From Agromyces agglutinans (GTDB lineage: Bacteria > Actinomycetota > Actinomycetes > Actinomycetales > Microbacteriaceae): a DNA stretch of 64,000 nt. The notes beneath the pieces are model-generated. The model was not told the origin of the DNA and did no database searches. It saw only the letters and a program-made list of their open reading frames with translations. The first letter of the stretch is position 1; each line of letters begins with the position of its first letter. Positions 26,855 through 35,583 of this stretch are shown here, one piece after another. The stretch lies in contig NZ_WJIF01000004.1 of the NCBI RefSeq assembly GCF_009647605.1, positions 1-64,000 on the forward strand, read 5' to 3'. The position numbers were made by a program, and so were the translations under genes.

Positions 26855-27999
26855 GAGAACCTTGACGCCTCCGGCAGGCCCGCCGAGAGCTCTGCGAACA
26901 CGTCGGCCGCGTCATCGTGGACCGCGAGGCGAGCCGACTGGCCGAGCCACAGCGACTGCAGGTCGCCGATGCCGCGGCGGCCGGCCTCGGCGCGGAAGCG
27001 CCCCGTGAGCCAGTTCTGGATCGGGAACGGCGCGATGTCTCCGCGCGCCTCGATCTCGCGCACCGCACGGTTGCGGGCGCCGCGCGACAGGCGCCCGCTC
27101 ATCGCGCGCGTCAGCACGGTCTCGTGGGCGGAGGTCCGGGCGATCGCCCGCCGGTGCGCCGCGTTCGCGGCCGACTGCCGCGTGCGCAGGAACGCGGTGC
27201 CGACCTGCACGCCGCTCGCGCCGAGCGCGAACGCCGCCGCGACCCCGCGACGGTCGGCGATGCCGCCCGCGGCGACGACCGGCACGTCGACCGCGTCGAC
27301 GACCTGCGGGATCAGCGCCATCGATCCGACGAGCGACTCCTCGGCCGGGCGCAGGAACGACACGCGATGGCCGGCGGCCTCGAGTCCGGTCGCGACGATC
27401 GCGTCGACGCCGGATGCCTCGAGCGCGACGGCCTCGTCGACCGTCGTGGCCGTACCGATGAGCCGGATGCCACGCCCGCGGGCCTCATCGACCATCGCCG
27501 GCGTCGGCACCCCGAACACGACGCTGACCGCCGCAGGCCGCACGTCGAGCACCGCCTGCCACTGCTCGCCGATCGGCGGGAGGTACCGCTCGGGCGGCGT
27601 CGGCACGGGCACGCCGAGCTCGTCGAAGAACGGCCGGAGCGCGCCGGCGGCGCGATCGAACGACGCGTCGGCCGAGGCATCCGTGCCGTTGATGGCGGAT
27701 GTCTCGCGCGCCGCGCCCGTCTGGTGCGCCGCGACGGTCTCGCCGGTCTCGTCGGGCTCCTTGTTCTCGCCGGGAATCGGCAGCCAGACGTTCAGCGCGA
27801 ACGGACGATCGGTCGCGGTCCGCAGCGCGTCACCGGTCTCGGCGATGCGGGCGGCGTCGTATCCGTAGAGGCCGTAGGAGCCGAGTCCGCCGAGCTCGCT
27901 GACGGTCGCCGTCAGCTCGATCGACGACAGGCCGCCGAAGGGGCCGAGCACGATGGGGCGGTCGATGCCGAGCAGGTCGGCGAACGCGGAAGCCGTCAT
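26851..27999 (-). CDS. Nitronate monooxygenase (2-nitropropane dioxygenase family)
   Basis: 382 residues, an FMN-dependent TIM barrel. Family motifs: PIVLGPFGGLSSIELTATVSELGGLGSYG at the N-terminus, DAIVATGLEAAGHR, VPVVAAGGIADRRGVAAAFALGASGVQVGTAFL at the phosphate-binding end. The catalytic His is in GLEAAGHR. It oxidises alkyl nitronates such as propionate 3-nitronate. An acidic, Thr/Ala-rich insert of about 40 residues (around 80-120) is unusual. TACGCT lies 6 nt before ATG, suggesting a leaderless mRNA. Confidence 0.85.
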   Translation of the reverse strand: MTASAFADLLGIDRPIVLGPFGGLSSIELTATVSELGGLGSYGLYGYDAARIAETGDALRTATDRPFALNVWLPIPGENKEPDETGETVAAHQTGAARETSAINGTDASADASFDRAAGALRPFFDELGVPVPTPPERYLPPIGEQWQAVLDVRPAAVSVVFGVPTPAMVDEARGRGIRLIGTATTVDEAVALEASGVDAIVATGLEAAGHRVSFLRPAEESLVGSMALIPQVVDAVDVPVVAAGGIADRRGVAAAFALGASGVQVGTAFLRTRQSAANAAHRRAIARTSAHETVLTRAMSGRLSRGARNRAVREIEARGDIAPFPIQNWLTGRFRAEAGRRGIGDLQSLWLGQSARLAVHDDAADVFAELSAGLPEASRFS

Positions 28000-28169
28000 G
28001 GTCCGAGCGTAGGCCGGGGCGCCGGTCGGCGGCCGATCGTGACCAAACGGCAGCGCGGTCGCCCGATCGAGTGATCACCCGAAACCCGGCCGTGATCACC
28101 GCCGACCTCGCCGGCTCGGTGATCGATAGCATCGCGCTCGATCCACGATGACGTGACGGGAGTGACTCG

Positions 28170-30815
28170 ATGACGAGAACACGGGGCGGCCGCTCGGCCG
28201 TCTGGGGAACGATGGCGGTGATCGCCACCGCGGCGCTGCTGGGTACCGGGCTCGCGCCCGCGTCCGCGGAGGAGGAGCCGCCGCCGCTCGTGCAGCTGCC
28301 GGGCAGCGACGCCTTCGACGGCACGGCGCTCGACGCCGCCAAGTGGCAGCGCGTGCGCGCCGACGACTCGGCGCTGAAGGTCGCCGACGGCGCGCTCACG
28401 ATCACCGCGCAGGCCGGCGACCTCTACGGCGGCACCAACACGGCGAAGAACCTGGTGCTGCAGGATGCCCCGGGCTGGGGTCGCTGGGAGGCCTCGACGA
28501 CGATCGACTTCGCGCCGTCGGCATGCTGCCAGCAGGCGGGACTCATCCTCTACACCGACGACTCGAACTACGCCTCGCTCGCCTTCTCGGGCCGCGCGAA
28601 CGGGCTCGGGCGGCTGTTCTTCCTCCGCGAGGTGGGCGGCACGTCGTCGGTGCCCTCGCCGGTCGACCGGCCGATCGCGCAGTGGCCGACGCACTACTCG
28701 CTGAAGCTCGTGAGCGACGGCGAGCAGGTCACGGCGCACTACTCGACCGACGACATCACCTGGACGCAGGTCGGCACGCCCGTCGCCGCGGGCCAGTTCC
28801 TGAAGGTCGGCCTGGTCTCGATGGCCGGCACGAACGGTGCTCCCGCGATCCCCGCGCGGTTCGAGCACTTCACCCTCCTGCACGACGGCACCCCGCCGCC
28901 GGCACCGCCGCAGCCCGAGGCATCCGTCGCCCCGATCGACTGGACCGACCTCGGCGACGCACCGCTCGCGGGCGTCGACGCCGTGCCCGCAGATGTGCTG
29001 CGCAACTCGAACGAGTACGCGCTGACGACCTGGTGGAAGAACAAGTTCGGCTCGCAGGCATCCGGGTACCTGACCTTCGGCGGCACGGGCGAGCACCAGA
29101 TCCGGCCGGTCGCCGCGGAGGCGACCGCGCTCGCGACGGCGCTCGTCACCGGCACGTACGACGCGGCCGTGACCGGCGTCTCCGAGGAGGAGGCGCGCGC
29201 GAAGACGGTTCGCCTCGTCGGTTCGCTCGCCAAGGCGCACTACTCGAACGCGCGCGGCGGCTGGGGCGGCAGCACCTCGTGGCAGGGCGCGCTCTGGGCG
29301 GCGCTGGCCGGCCAGGCCGCCTGGCTGCTGTGGGACGACCTCGGCGAGGAGGACCAGCGGCTCGTCGGCATCATGGTCGAGACCGAGGCAGACCGGTTCA
29401 TCGACTACAAGGTCCCCTACTGGACCGCGGCGGACGGCACCGTGCTCTCGCCGGGCGACACGAAGGCCGAGGAGAACTCCTGGAACTCGATGCTGCTGCA
29501 GGTCGCGACCGCGATGTTCCCCGACCACCCGCGACACGACGCGTGGATGACGAAGAACGTGGAGCTGCTGCTCTCGGCGCACGCCAAGCCGAGCGACGTG
29601 CAGGACGCGACGCCCGTCAACGGTCGGCCGCTCAACGAGTGGGTCGCGGGCTGGAACGTCGAGGAGGACGGGCGCGCGTACAACCACGACCTGCTCCACC
29701 CCGACTACATGGCGACCATGGTGCAGCAGCTGTACGCGGGCACGACCTCGACCCTCGCGGGCCGGCCGACGCCCGTCGCGGCACTGCACAACATGGAGCT
29801 GCTGTACGGCAACTTCGTCGACCACGACTACGCGTCGCCGCCCTACGTCGCGCCCGGCGGCACCATCTACCGCGAGGGCGAGGGCTCGGTCTACTACCCC
29901 GAGGGCACCGACTGGGGCAAGTCCCGTCGCCTGCAGTTCGTCGCAGTCGACGCCATCTCGGCGGCCTTCGCCGTCGACCAGCAGGCCAGTCGCGACGGCC
30001 GCTACTGGCTCGACCTGCACGGCGCCGACGCGCTCGCCATGCAGGCGCGCTCGACCGACGGTCGCACCTACCTCGCGTCCGACGACGACACGTACAACGG
30101 TCGCGAGGAGTGGGTCGCGATGCACGCCGCCTGGTCGGTGCTGTCGCTCTGGGCGGTCCAGAACGGCGAGTTCTGGGTGTCGGATGCCCCGGCCGACGAG
30201 CTCGACGAGGTCATCCCGCCCGATGGCGCCACGGCCGCACCGGGTCGCGGCACGCTCTCGGACACGAGCGGCTGGGCGTACGGCCTGCACGACGGCACGT
30301 ACGACGTGGTCATGAACCTCTGGCACGGCACGCCGGGCAGCGTGTTCCGGCTCTACGAGAACGGGCAGCTCGTCGTGACGAAGGAGCTCGGCGACGTGAC
30401 CGGGACCTCGCAGGAGACGTCGGTGAGCTTCACCGGCAAGCCGAACGGCACCTACGAGTACACGGCCGAGCTCGTGAACACGAAGGGCACCACCGCGACG
30501 ACGTCGACGACGGTGAAGGTCGTGCACGCGGCCCCCGGCATGCCGGTCGTGTCGACCGACAACTGGGACGGGGACGGCGACTTCACCGCGACGGCCAACC
30601 TGTGGTGGGGCACGAACGCGACGTCGTACCGGTTCGAGCTCGACGGCGAGGTGATCGGCTCGGGTGAGCTGGCGGCCGCGACGCCGGGTGCGCAGCGGGC
30701 GACGGTCACGGTGACGGATGTCCCGCCGGGCGAGCACTCGCTCGTCGCCGTACTCGTCAACGCGAACGGCGAGACCGCCTCCAAGGTGGTGCCCGTGCGC
30801 GTGCGGGTGCGCTGA
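28170..30815 (+). CDS. Large secreted multidomain carbohydrate-related protein
   Basis: 881 residues. A signal peptide (residues 1-34, ending PASAEE) is followed by a concanavalin-like DUF1349/GH43 C2-type domain (35-230: FDGTALDAAKWQRVR, RWEASTTIDFAPSACCQQAGLILYTDD). Next is an alpha-helical region rich in Trp and His (260-690) that looks like an alpha/alpha toroid, with WGGSTSWQGALWAAL, KAEENSWNSMLLQ, EEDGRAYNHDLLHPDYMATM and REGEGSVYYPEGTDWG. Two Ig-like domains (700-881) resemble those next to chitinases and mannanases (NLWHGTPGSVFRLYENG, NLWWGTNATSYRFELDG). A polysaccharide lyase or hydrolase is likely, but no family could be fixed. GGGAG precedes ATG by 8 nt. Confidence 0.7.
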   Translation: MTRTRGGRSAVWGTMAVIATAALLGTGLAPASAEEEPPPLVQLPGSDAFDGTALDAAKWQRVRADDSALKVADGALTITAQAGDLYGGTNTAKNLVLQDAPGWGRWEASTTIDFAPSACCQQAGLILYTDDSNYASLAFSGRANGLGRLFFLREVGGTSSVPSPVDRPIAQWPTHYSLKLVSDGEQVTAHYSTDDITWTQVGTPVAAGQFLKVGLVSMAGTNGAPAIPARFEHFTLLHDGTPPPAPPQPEASVAPIDWTDLGDAPLAGVDAVPADVLRNSNEYALTTWWKNKFGSQASGYLTFGGTGEHQIRPVAAEATALATALVTGTYDAAVTGVSEEEARAKTVRLVGSLAKAHYSNARGGWGGSTSWQGALWAALAGQAAWLLWDDLGEEDQRLVGIMVETEADRFIDYKVPYWTAADGTVLSPGDTKAEENSWNSMLLQVATAMFPDHPRHDAWMTKNVELLLSAHAKPSDVQDATPVNGRPLNEWVAGWNVEEDGRAYNHDLLHPDYMATMVQQLYAGTTSTLAGRPTPVAALHNMELLYGNFVDHDYASPPYVAPGGTIYREGEGSVYYPEGTDWGKSRRLQFVAVDAISAAFAVDQQASRDGRYWLDLHGADALAMQARSTDGRTYLASDDDTYNGREEWVAMHAAWSVLSLWAVQNGEFWVSDAPADELDEVIPPDGATAAPGRGTLSDTSGWAYGLHDGTYDVVMNLWHGTPGSVFRLYENGQLVVTKELGDVTGTSQETSVSFTGKPNGTYEYTAELVNTKGTTATTSTTVKVVHAAPGMPVVSTDNWDGDGDFTATANLWWGTNATSYRFELDGEVIGSGELAAATPGAQRATVTVTDVPPGEHSLVAVLVNANGETASKVVPVRVRVR

Positions 30816-30824
30816 ATGCGAATG

Positions 30825-30854
30825 GATGCCCCGGGCTCGCGCCCGGGGCATCCG
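30825..30854 (+). terminator. Terminator hairpin after the secreted protein gene
   Basis: GGATGCCCCGGGC (30825-30837) pairs perfectly with GCCCGGGGCATCC (30842-30854) over the tetraloop TCGC. Confidence 0.7.
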
Positions 30855-30938
30855 TCGTCACCCGGCGTCGCCGCCGGTGCCTTCGACGGTCGTCCGCTCG
30901 ACGTGGAAGAGTTGGAGGCGGCGAGGGAGCGGTGGCAG

Positions 30939-31709
30939 GTGGACAAGGCGGAGCGACAGCAGCGGATCGTCGCGATCGTGCAACAGCGCGGTGAAGCGCG
31001 TCTCGCCGACCTCGAGGCCGATGCCGGGGCATCCGCCGTCACGCTGCGGCGCGACCTGCGCGAGCTCGCCGCCCGTGGACGCATCTCGTACGTGCGCGGC
31101 GTCGCCCGCGCTCGCACCCGGCACACGCTCGAGCCGAGCTTCCACGAGAAGTCGCTCGTGGCGATGACGGAGAAGGCGCTGATCGGCCGGGCGGCCGCCG
31201 AGCTCGTGATGGACGGCGACGCCGTCATCATCGGCCCCGGCACCACGACGCTCGAGTTCGCGACGCAGCTCGTCGGCCGGCACATCCAGGTGTGGACGAA
31301 CTCCATCCTCGTCGCCGACGCGCTCGCCGACGCCGCGACCGTCGACGTGCACCTGGCGGGCGGCGAGGTGCGCGGGGCCACCCGGTCGCTCGTGGGATCG
31401 CGCGCGGAACGGTTCTTCAACGGCCTGCGGGCGCCGCTCGCCTTCCTCTCGGGCAACGGGTTCACCGTCGAGCGCGGGCTCACGACGCCGAACGCGCGCG
31501 TCGCCGAGATCGACCGGGCGATGGCCGCCGCGGCGGCCGAGGTCGTCGCCCTCGTCGACCACACGAAGATCGGCGCCGAGTCGCTCATCACCACGGTGTC
31601 GACGTCGCACGTGTCACGGCTCATCACCGACGACGCGGCGAGCAGCGTGCTCGTCGAGCAGGCGAGACGCGCTGGGGTGCAGGTCGAGGTGGTCTCGGGG
31701 GTGGGGTAG
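30939..31709 (+). CDS. DeoR family transcriptional regulator
   Basis: 256 residues from GTG 30939, chosen for the GAGGGAG site about 9 nt upstream. The N-terminal winged HTH reads RQQRIVAIVQQRGEARLADLEADAGASAVTLRRDLRELAARG, the usual DeoR opening. The C-terminal part is the DeoR sugar-phosphate sensor (IGPGTTTLEFATQL, VHLAGGEVRGATRSLVG, VVALVDHTKIGAESL, TDD). Probably it represses sugar genes, perhaps the upstream secreted protein or the adjacent hexuronate genes. No operator was recognised. Confidence 0.85.
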   Translation: MDKAERQQRIVAIVQQRGEARLADLEADAGASAVTLRRDLRELAARGRISYVRGVARARTRHTLEPSFHEKSLVAMTEKALIGRAAAELVMDGDAVIIGPGTTTLEFATQLVGRHIQVWTNSILVADALADAATVDVHLAGGEVRGATRSLVGSRAERFFNGLRAPLAFLSGNGFTVERGLTTPNARVAEIDRAMAAAAAEVVALVDHTKIGAESLITTVSTSHVSRLITDDAASSVLVEQARRAGVQVEVVSGVG

Positions 31710-31746
31710 ATGAGCCCATCGTCTCGGTTCCCGTGCTCGGCTCAGC

Positions 31747-32565
31747 TCACCAGGTGCCGCCGACGGGATGCCGGTCGTCGGTGAACGCGCCGCCGAGCGG
31801 TGCGCCGCAGCCGTCGGGCTCGGGCGGCGTGACGCCGTCGCGGGCGAGCGACGCGGTGAGCGCGTCGTCCTGCGGGCGATAGCCGATCGCGTACCCGGCT
31901 TCGAGCGAGAACCAGCCGGGGTGGTTCGCCGAGACGCCCCAGACGAGGTGGTGCCTGCCGTCGTCGAGCGCGATCGCCGCCTCGACGAGTCGCGCCATGT
32001 CACCGGGGGAGAGCCACTGCGCGATCGCGCGGCCGTCGCCCGGCGCCTCCTGGAACGTGCAGATGCGGGCGCTCACGACGGAGATGCCGAAGCGGTCGGC
32101 GTAGAGGCTGCCGAGCGCCTCCATGGCGGCCTTGCTGACCCCGTAGTAGGTGTCGGGGCGGGGCCGCAGCGGTTGGGCATCGGCGGCGTCGGCGACCGGG
32201 CTGCACCCGACCGCGTGGATCGAGCTGGCCAGCAGCACCCGCCGAACGCCGGCGGTGCGCGCCGCCTCGAGGACGGTGTGGGTCCCGTCGATGTTGACTC
32301 GGAGCAGGTCGGCCCACGGGCGCTCGGACGACAGGCCCGCGAGGTGCACGAGGGACGTGGCGCCGTCGAGGATCCGGGCCATCGCCGGCCCGTCCTGGAT
32401 GGAGACGTCGTGCCACGAGACGTCGTCGCCGGCGGTGGAGGGGTCGGGCACGGTGTCGACCAGCCGCAGTCGGCGGCCCGGGCGGCGGAGGAGGGGAGTG
32501 ACGGCGCGGCCGATCCGCCCGGCCGCCCCGGTGACGACCACGGTCTCTTCGATTGACAACGTCAT
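31747..32565 (-). CDS. udh: NAD-dependent uronate-dehydrogenase-like protein (paralog)
   Basis: 272 residues. An extended SDR with VVVTGAAGRIGRAVTPLL (NAD site), SSIHAVG (catalytic Ser) and RPDTYYGVSK (Tyr/Lys). It is a paralog of the protein at 22906: both keep ASSIHA-G, PDTYYGVSKA, RFGxSVVSARIC and WLSPxDxARLxEAAIALDDGRHH. It probably oxidises a hexuronate to an aldarate, the substrate of the dehydratase encoded divergently at 32708. The ATG lies close behind GAAGAGG. The shared intergenic space carries a GTGAATCCATTCAC operator. Confidence 0.75.
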   Translation of the reverse strand: MTLSIEETVVVTGAAGRIGRAVTPLLRRPGRRLRLVDTVPDPSTAGDDVSWHDVSIQDGPAMARILDGATSLVHLAGLSSERPWADLLRVNIDGTHTVLEAARTAGVRRVLLASSIHAVGCSPVADAADAQPLRPRPDTYYGVSKAAMEALGSLYADRFGISVVSARICTFQEAPGDGRAIAQWLSPGDMARLVEAAIALDDGRHHLVWGVSANHPGWFSLEAGYAIGYRPQDDALTASLARDGVTPPEPDGCGAPLGGAFTDDRHPVGGTW

Positions 32566-32598
32566 GTCCTCTTCCCTAGTCTTGTGAATCCATTCACA
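32553..32598 (+). promoter_or_regulatory. Promoter of the hexuronate operon with LacI-type operator
   Basis: TTGACA (32553-32558), 18 nt, TAGTCT (32577-32582), then immediately TGTGAATCCATTCACA (32583-32598). The operator is one base off the palindrome found at 36667 and 39249. The promoter reads toward 32708 and starts inside the divergent udh-like gene. Confidence 0.6.
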
Positions 32599-32707
32599 GA
32601 TGGTAGCGGGTCGACGTATCCGATCACGCGAATCGCTGTGCAGAAGCCCTCTGCGTGGCGGGTCGAGCGCCGCCGACCCGCCGCGCGGAGCTTGCAGGAA
32701 CAGGTCG

Positions 32708-33934
32708 ATGAGTCGAATCCGCACGGTCGAGGTGGTCCCGATGGCATTCCCCGACCCGCCGCTGCTCAACAGCTGGGGCGTGCACGAACCGCTGGCGTTG
32801 CGCACGCTCACGATCCTCACACTGGATGACGGCACCGTCGGCTACGGCGAGACGAGCGGGGAGCAGCCGTTGCTCGGCCGCCTGCAGGCCGCCGCCGCTC
32901 GGGTCGTCGGTCGTCGCGTCGACGACCCGCGCTCGATCGAGGAGGCGGTGCACGACGGCCTCGGGCCAGACGTGAGCCCGGTCGAGCGGCGCAAGACGTA
33001 CGCGCCGTTCGAGGTGGCCGCCCTCGACGCCCTCGGCCGGCTCGAGGGCGTGCCGGTGAGCGACCTGCTCGGGGGCCGGGTGCGCGATCGGATCGACTTC
33101 GCGGGATACCTCTTCTTCAAGTGGGCCGGGCATCCCGGCGGCGTGCCCGATGGGTGGGGCGCCGCCGAGGACGCCGAGGCCCTCGCGAGGCTCGCCGGTC
33201 GGCTGGTCGACGCGTACGGGTTCCGGTCGCTCAAGCTCAAGGCGGGTGTGTACCCTCCCGACCGGGAGGTTGCGGCGATGCACGCGCTCGCGAAGGCGCA
33301 GCCGGGCGTGCCGCTGCGGATCGACCCGAACGGCGCGTGGCGCGTCGACACGGCGATCGAGGTCGCGAGCCGGCTCGAGGGGGTCGCCGAGTACCTCGAG
33401 GATCCGACGCTCGGGCTCGACGGCATGGCCGCGGTTCGCGCGGCGACCCGGCTCCCGCTGGCGACGAACATGGCGGTCGTCTCGCCCGAGACCCTCGGCC
33501 CGGCGGTCGAGGCCGGAGCGGTCGACATCGTGCTCGCCGACCACCACTACTGGGGCGGCCTCGCGGCGACTCGATCGCTCGGCCGCGAGTGCGCCGAGTA
33601 CGGCCTGGGCCTCTCGATGCACTCGAACTCGCACCTGGGCGTCACCCTCGCCGCGATGGTGCATGCCGCCGCGGCGACCCCCGAGCTCGACCACGCCTGC
33701 GACACCCACTATCCGTGGAACGCCGACTCCGACATCGTCGTCCCGGGTTCGATCGCGATCGTCGACGGCGCGGTCGCGGTCCCCGAGGGCCCCGGCCTCG
33801 GCGTCGACGTCCGCCGCGACGTGGTCGACCGCCTCCACCGCGCGTACCTCGAATCCGGACGCACGGTCCGCGACGACACGGCGTACGCCCGCACGGTCGA
33901 CCCCGGCTACGACCCGACGCTCCCGAGGTTCTGA
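32708..33934 (+). CDS. gudD: Glucarate-dehydratase-like enolase superfamily enzyme
   Basis: 408 residues. The mandelate racemase/enolase fold with glucarate dehydratase signatures: KLK at 176-178 (catalytic Lys), metal ligands Asp206 (RIDPNGAW), Glu231 (EDPT) and Asp278 (LADHHYW), and catalytic His305 (SMHSNSHLG). TNM at 253-255 matches the family's substrate loop. It would dehydrate glucarate or galactarate to 5-dehydro-4-deoxyglucarate. The ATG lies 9 nt after CAGGAACAGG. It heads the operon with the aldolase and GarR genes. Exact substrate specificity is inferred. Confidence 0.82.
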   Translation: MSRIRTVEVVPMAFPDPPLLNSWGVHEPLALRTLTILTLDDGTVGYGETSGEQPLLGRLQAAAARVVGRRVDDPRSIEEAVHDGLGPDVSPVERRKTYAPFEVAALDALGRLEGVPVSDLLGGRVRDRIDFAGYLFFKWAGHPGGVPDGWGAAEDAEALARLAGRLVDAYGFRSLKLKAGVYPPDREVAAMHALAKAQPGVPLRIDPNGAWRVDTAIEVASRLEGVAEYLEDPTLGLDGMAAVRAATRLPLATNMAVVSPETLGPAVEAGAVDIVLADHHYWGGLAATRSLGRECAEYGLGLSMHSNSHLGVTLAAMVHAAAATPELDHACDTHYPWNADSDIVVPGSIAIVDGAVAVPEGPGLGVDVRRDVVDRLHRAYLESGRTVRDDTAYARTVDPGYDPTLPRF

Positions 33935-34005
33935 TGGAGGCGACGTTCCGCCGCATCCCCTGGGATGACGAGGGCGAAGCCGATACCGCGCGAGGCATCC
34001 GGTGA
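33934..34005 (+). CDS. Possible 23-codon coupling ORF between dehydratase and aldolase
   Basis: ATG 33934-33936 overlaps the dehydratase stop in TGATG. The frame (MEATFRRIPWDDEGEADTAR and three more residues) ends at TGA 34003-34005, which overlaps the aldolase start in GTGA. Both junctions are typical of coupled genes, so it may be a translated relay peptide. It may also be chance or the remnant of a larger gene. No family match. Confidence 0.35.
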   Translation: MEATFRRIPWDDEGEADTARGIR

Positions 34006-34634
34006 GGGCATCGGCGACGCGCCGCGAACGGATCGTCGCGGTGCTGCGCGCGCCCGATGCGACGCGGTTCGCGGCCGTCGCCGGCATCCTCGCCGACGCG
34101 GGGATCACGAGGCTGGAGTTCACGTTGACGACCGCCGGTGCGCTCGACGCGATCGAGGCAGCCAAGCGCACGCTTCCGCACGTCGAGGTGGGCTGCGGAA
34201 CCGCACGCACCGCCGACGACATCACGCGCGCGAAGGGGGCCGGTGCGGACTTCGTCGTGAGCCAGTACTTCGATCCCGTGCTGACCGCGGCGGCGCGCGC
34301 GGCCGGCATCCCCTACGTGCCGGGTGCGCTGACCCCCGGCGAGATCGTCCGCGCCGCGAGCGAGGCCGAGCTCGTCAAGGTCTCGCCGATCGGCCCGGTC
34401 GGCGGGACCGGCTACCTGCGCGAACTCGTGGGGCCGCTGCCCGACGTCCCGCTCTTCCCGACCGGCGGCGTGCGACCCGCCGAGCTCGGCGCCTACTTCG
34501 ACGCGGGCGCCGCGTTCGTCGGCGTCAGTGGGCTCCTGCTCCACGATGCGCTGCTCGGCGGCGACCTCGCCGACCTCGGCGCCCGCACCCGGGCGTCGCT
34601 CGCCGCCGTCGACGCCGGCGACCCCGCCACCTGA
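34002..34634 (+). CDS. KDPG-type (2-dehydro-3-deoxy-phosphogluconate family) aldolase
   Basis: 210 residues, class I aldolase of the Eda/KHG family. Motifs: LEFTLTT with the catalytic Glu, VGCGTARTADD, ADFVVSQYFDP, and AELVKVSPIGPVGG with the Schiff-base Lys. In this operon the likely role is cleaving 5-dehydro-4-deoxyglucarate, or a related keto-deoxy acid, to pyruvate plus tartronate semialdehyde. Classic Eda acts on KDPG, so this role is inferred from neighbours. The GTG start has GCGAGG about 7 nt upstream and overlaps the preceding short ORF. Confidence 0.8.
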   Translation: MRASATRRERIVAVLRAPDATRFAAVAGILADAGITRLEFTLTTAGALDAIEAAKRTLPHVEVGCGTARTADDITRAKGAGADFVVSQYFDPVLTAAARAAGIPYVPGALTPGEIVRAASEAELVKVSPIGPVGGTGYLRELVGPLPDVPLFPTGGVRPAELGAYFDAGAAFVGVSGLLLHDALLGGDLADLGARTRASLAAVDAGDPAT

Positions 34635-34648
34635 CCGGAAGGACCCCC

Positions 34649-35545
34649 ATGACCATCACGTTCATCGGCCTCGGAATCATGGGCGCGCCCATCGCGCGCA
34701 ACCTGCTCGCGGCCGGGCACGACGTCATCGGCATCAACCGATCGGATGCCCCGGTCGCGAGGTTCGTGGCCGGCGGCGGCCGCACGGCCGGGCTGCGCGA
34801 AGCCGTCGCGACGTCTACCACCGTAATGCTGATGCTGCCCGACTCGCCCGACGTGGAGCGGGTCGTGCTGGGCGGCGAGGACGGAGACGGGGGCGTTCTC
34901 GCCGCGGCGACGGCCGGCACCCGCATCGTCGACCTCAGCACGATCGCGCCCGCGAGCTCGCGCCGCGTCGCGCGAGCCTGCGCCGAGCGGGGCGTGCACT
35001 ACCTCGACTGCCCGGTCAGCGGCGGCGAGCAGGGCGCGATCGACGGCACGCTCTCGATCATGGTCGGTGGTGCCGACGACGACCTGGCCGCCGTGCGGCC
35101 GCTCCTCGAGGCCATCGGCTCGACGATCGTGCACGTCGGCGATGTCGGAGCGGGGCAGACCGTGAAGGCCGCGAACCAGCTGATCGTGGCCGGCACGATC
35201 CAGCTCGTGGCCGAGGCGCTGGTGTTCCTCGAGCAGCACGGCGCCGACGCCGAGGCGGCGGTCCGCGTGCTCGCGGGAGGGCTCGCCGGCAACCGGATCC
35301 TCGACCGGAAGGCCGCCGGCATGCTCGAGCGCCGGTTCGAGCCCGGCTTCCGCATCGAACTGCACCGCAAGGACCTCGGCATCTACCTCGCTTCGGCCCG
35401 CGAGGCGGGCGTGGTGTCGCCCGCCGGGGCGATGCTCGGCCAGCTGCTCGAGTCGGCGGTCGCGAACGGCGACGGCGCACTCGACCACACGGCGCTGCTG
35501 CGCGGGGTGGAACGACTGAACGGCCGGGCGGTCACGCCCGCATAG
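34649..35545 (+). CDS. garR: Tartronate semialdehyde reductase (3-hydroxyisobutyrate dehydrogenase family)
   Basis: 298 residues. Beta-hydroxyacid dehydrogenase with FIGLGIMGAPIARNL (NAD(P) site), DCPVSGGEQGAIDGTLSIMVGG (substrate loop), GAGQTVKAANQLIVA (catalytic Lys) and ELHRKDLGIYLA near the C-terminus. These resemble GarR/GlxR. It would reduce tartronate semialdehyde to D-glycerate, completing the aldarate pathway begun by the neighbouring genes. GGAAGG lies before ATG. A hairpin follows the stop. Confidence 0.85.
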   Translation: MTITFIGLGIMGAPIARNLLAAGHDVIGINRSDAPVARFVAGGGRTAGLREAVATSTTVMLMLPDSPDVERVVLGGEDGDGGVLAAATAGTRIVDLSTIAPASSRRVARACAERGVHYLDCPVSGGEQGAIDGTLSIMVGGADDDLAAVRPLLEAIGSTIVHVGDVGAGQTVKAANQLIVAGTIQLVAEALVFLEQHGADAEAAVRVLAGGLAGNRILDRKAAGMLERRFEPGFRIELHRKDLGIYLASAREAGVVSPAGAMLGQLLESAVANGDGALDHTALLRGVERLNGRAVTPA

Positions 35546-35560
35546 CAGGGCAACGCCACC

Positions 35561-35583
35561 GCGGGCGGCGTCGTCACGCCCGC
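35561..35583. terminator. Hairpin between garR and the convergent LacI gene
   Basis: GCGGGCG (35561-35567) pairs with CGCCCGC (35577-35583). A second small hairpin, CGGGCG-GTCA-CGCCCG (35525-35540), precedes it. The structure overlaps the last codons of the LacI gene. Confidence 0.45.

Noticed and set aside
27996..30851. A 951-codon minus-strand frame opposite the secreted multidomain protein
   Set aside because: It has no RBS or recognisable domains and its Arg/Val-rich composition is typical of a codon-position shadow.
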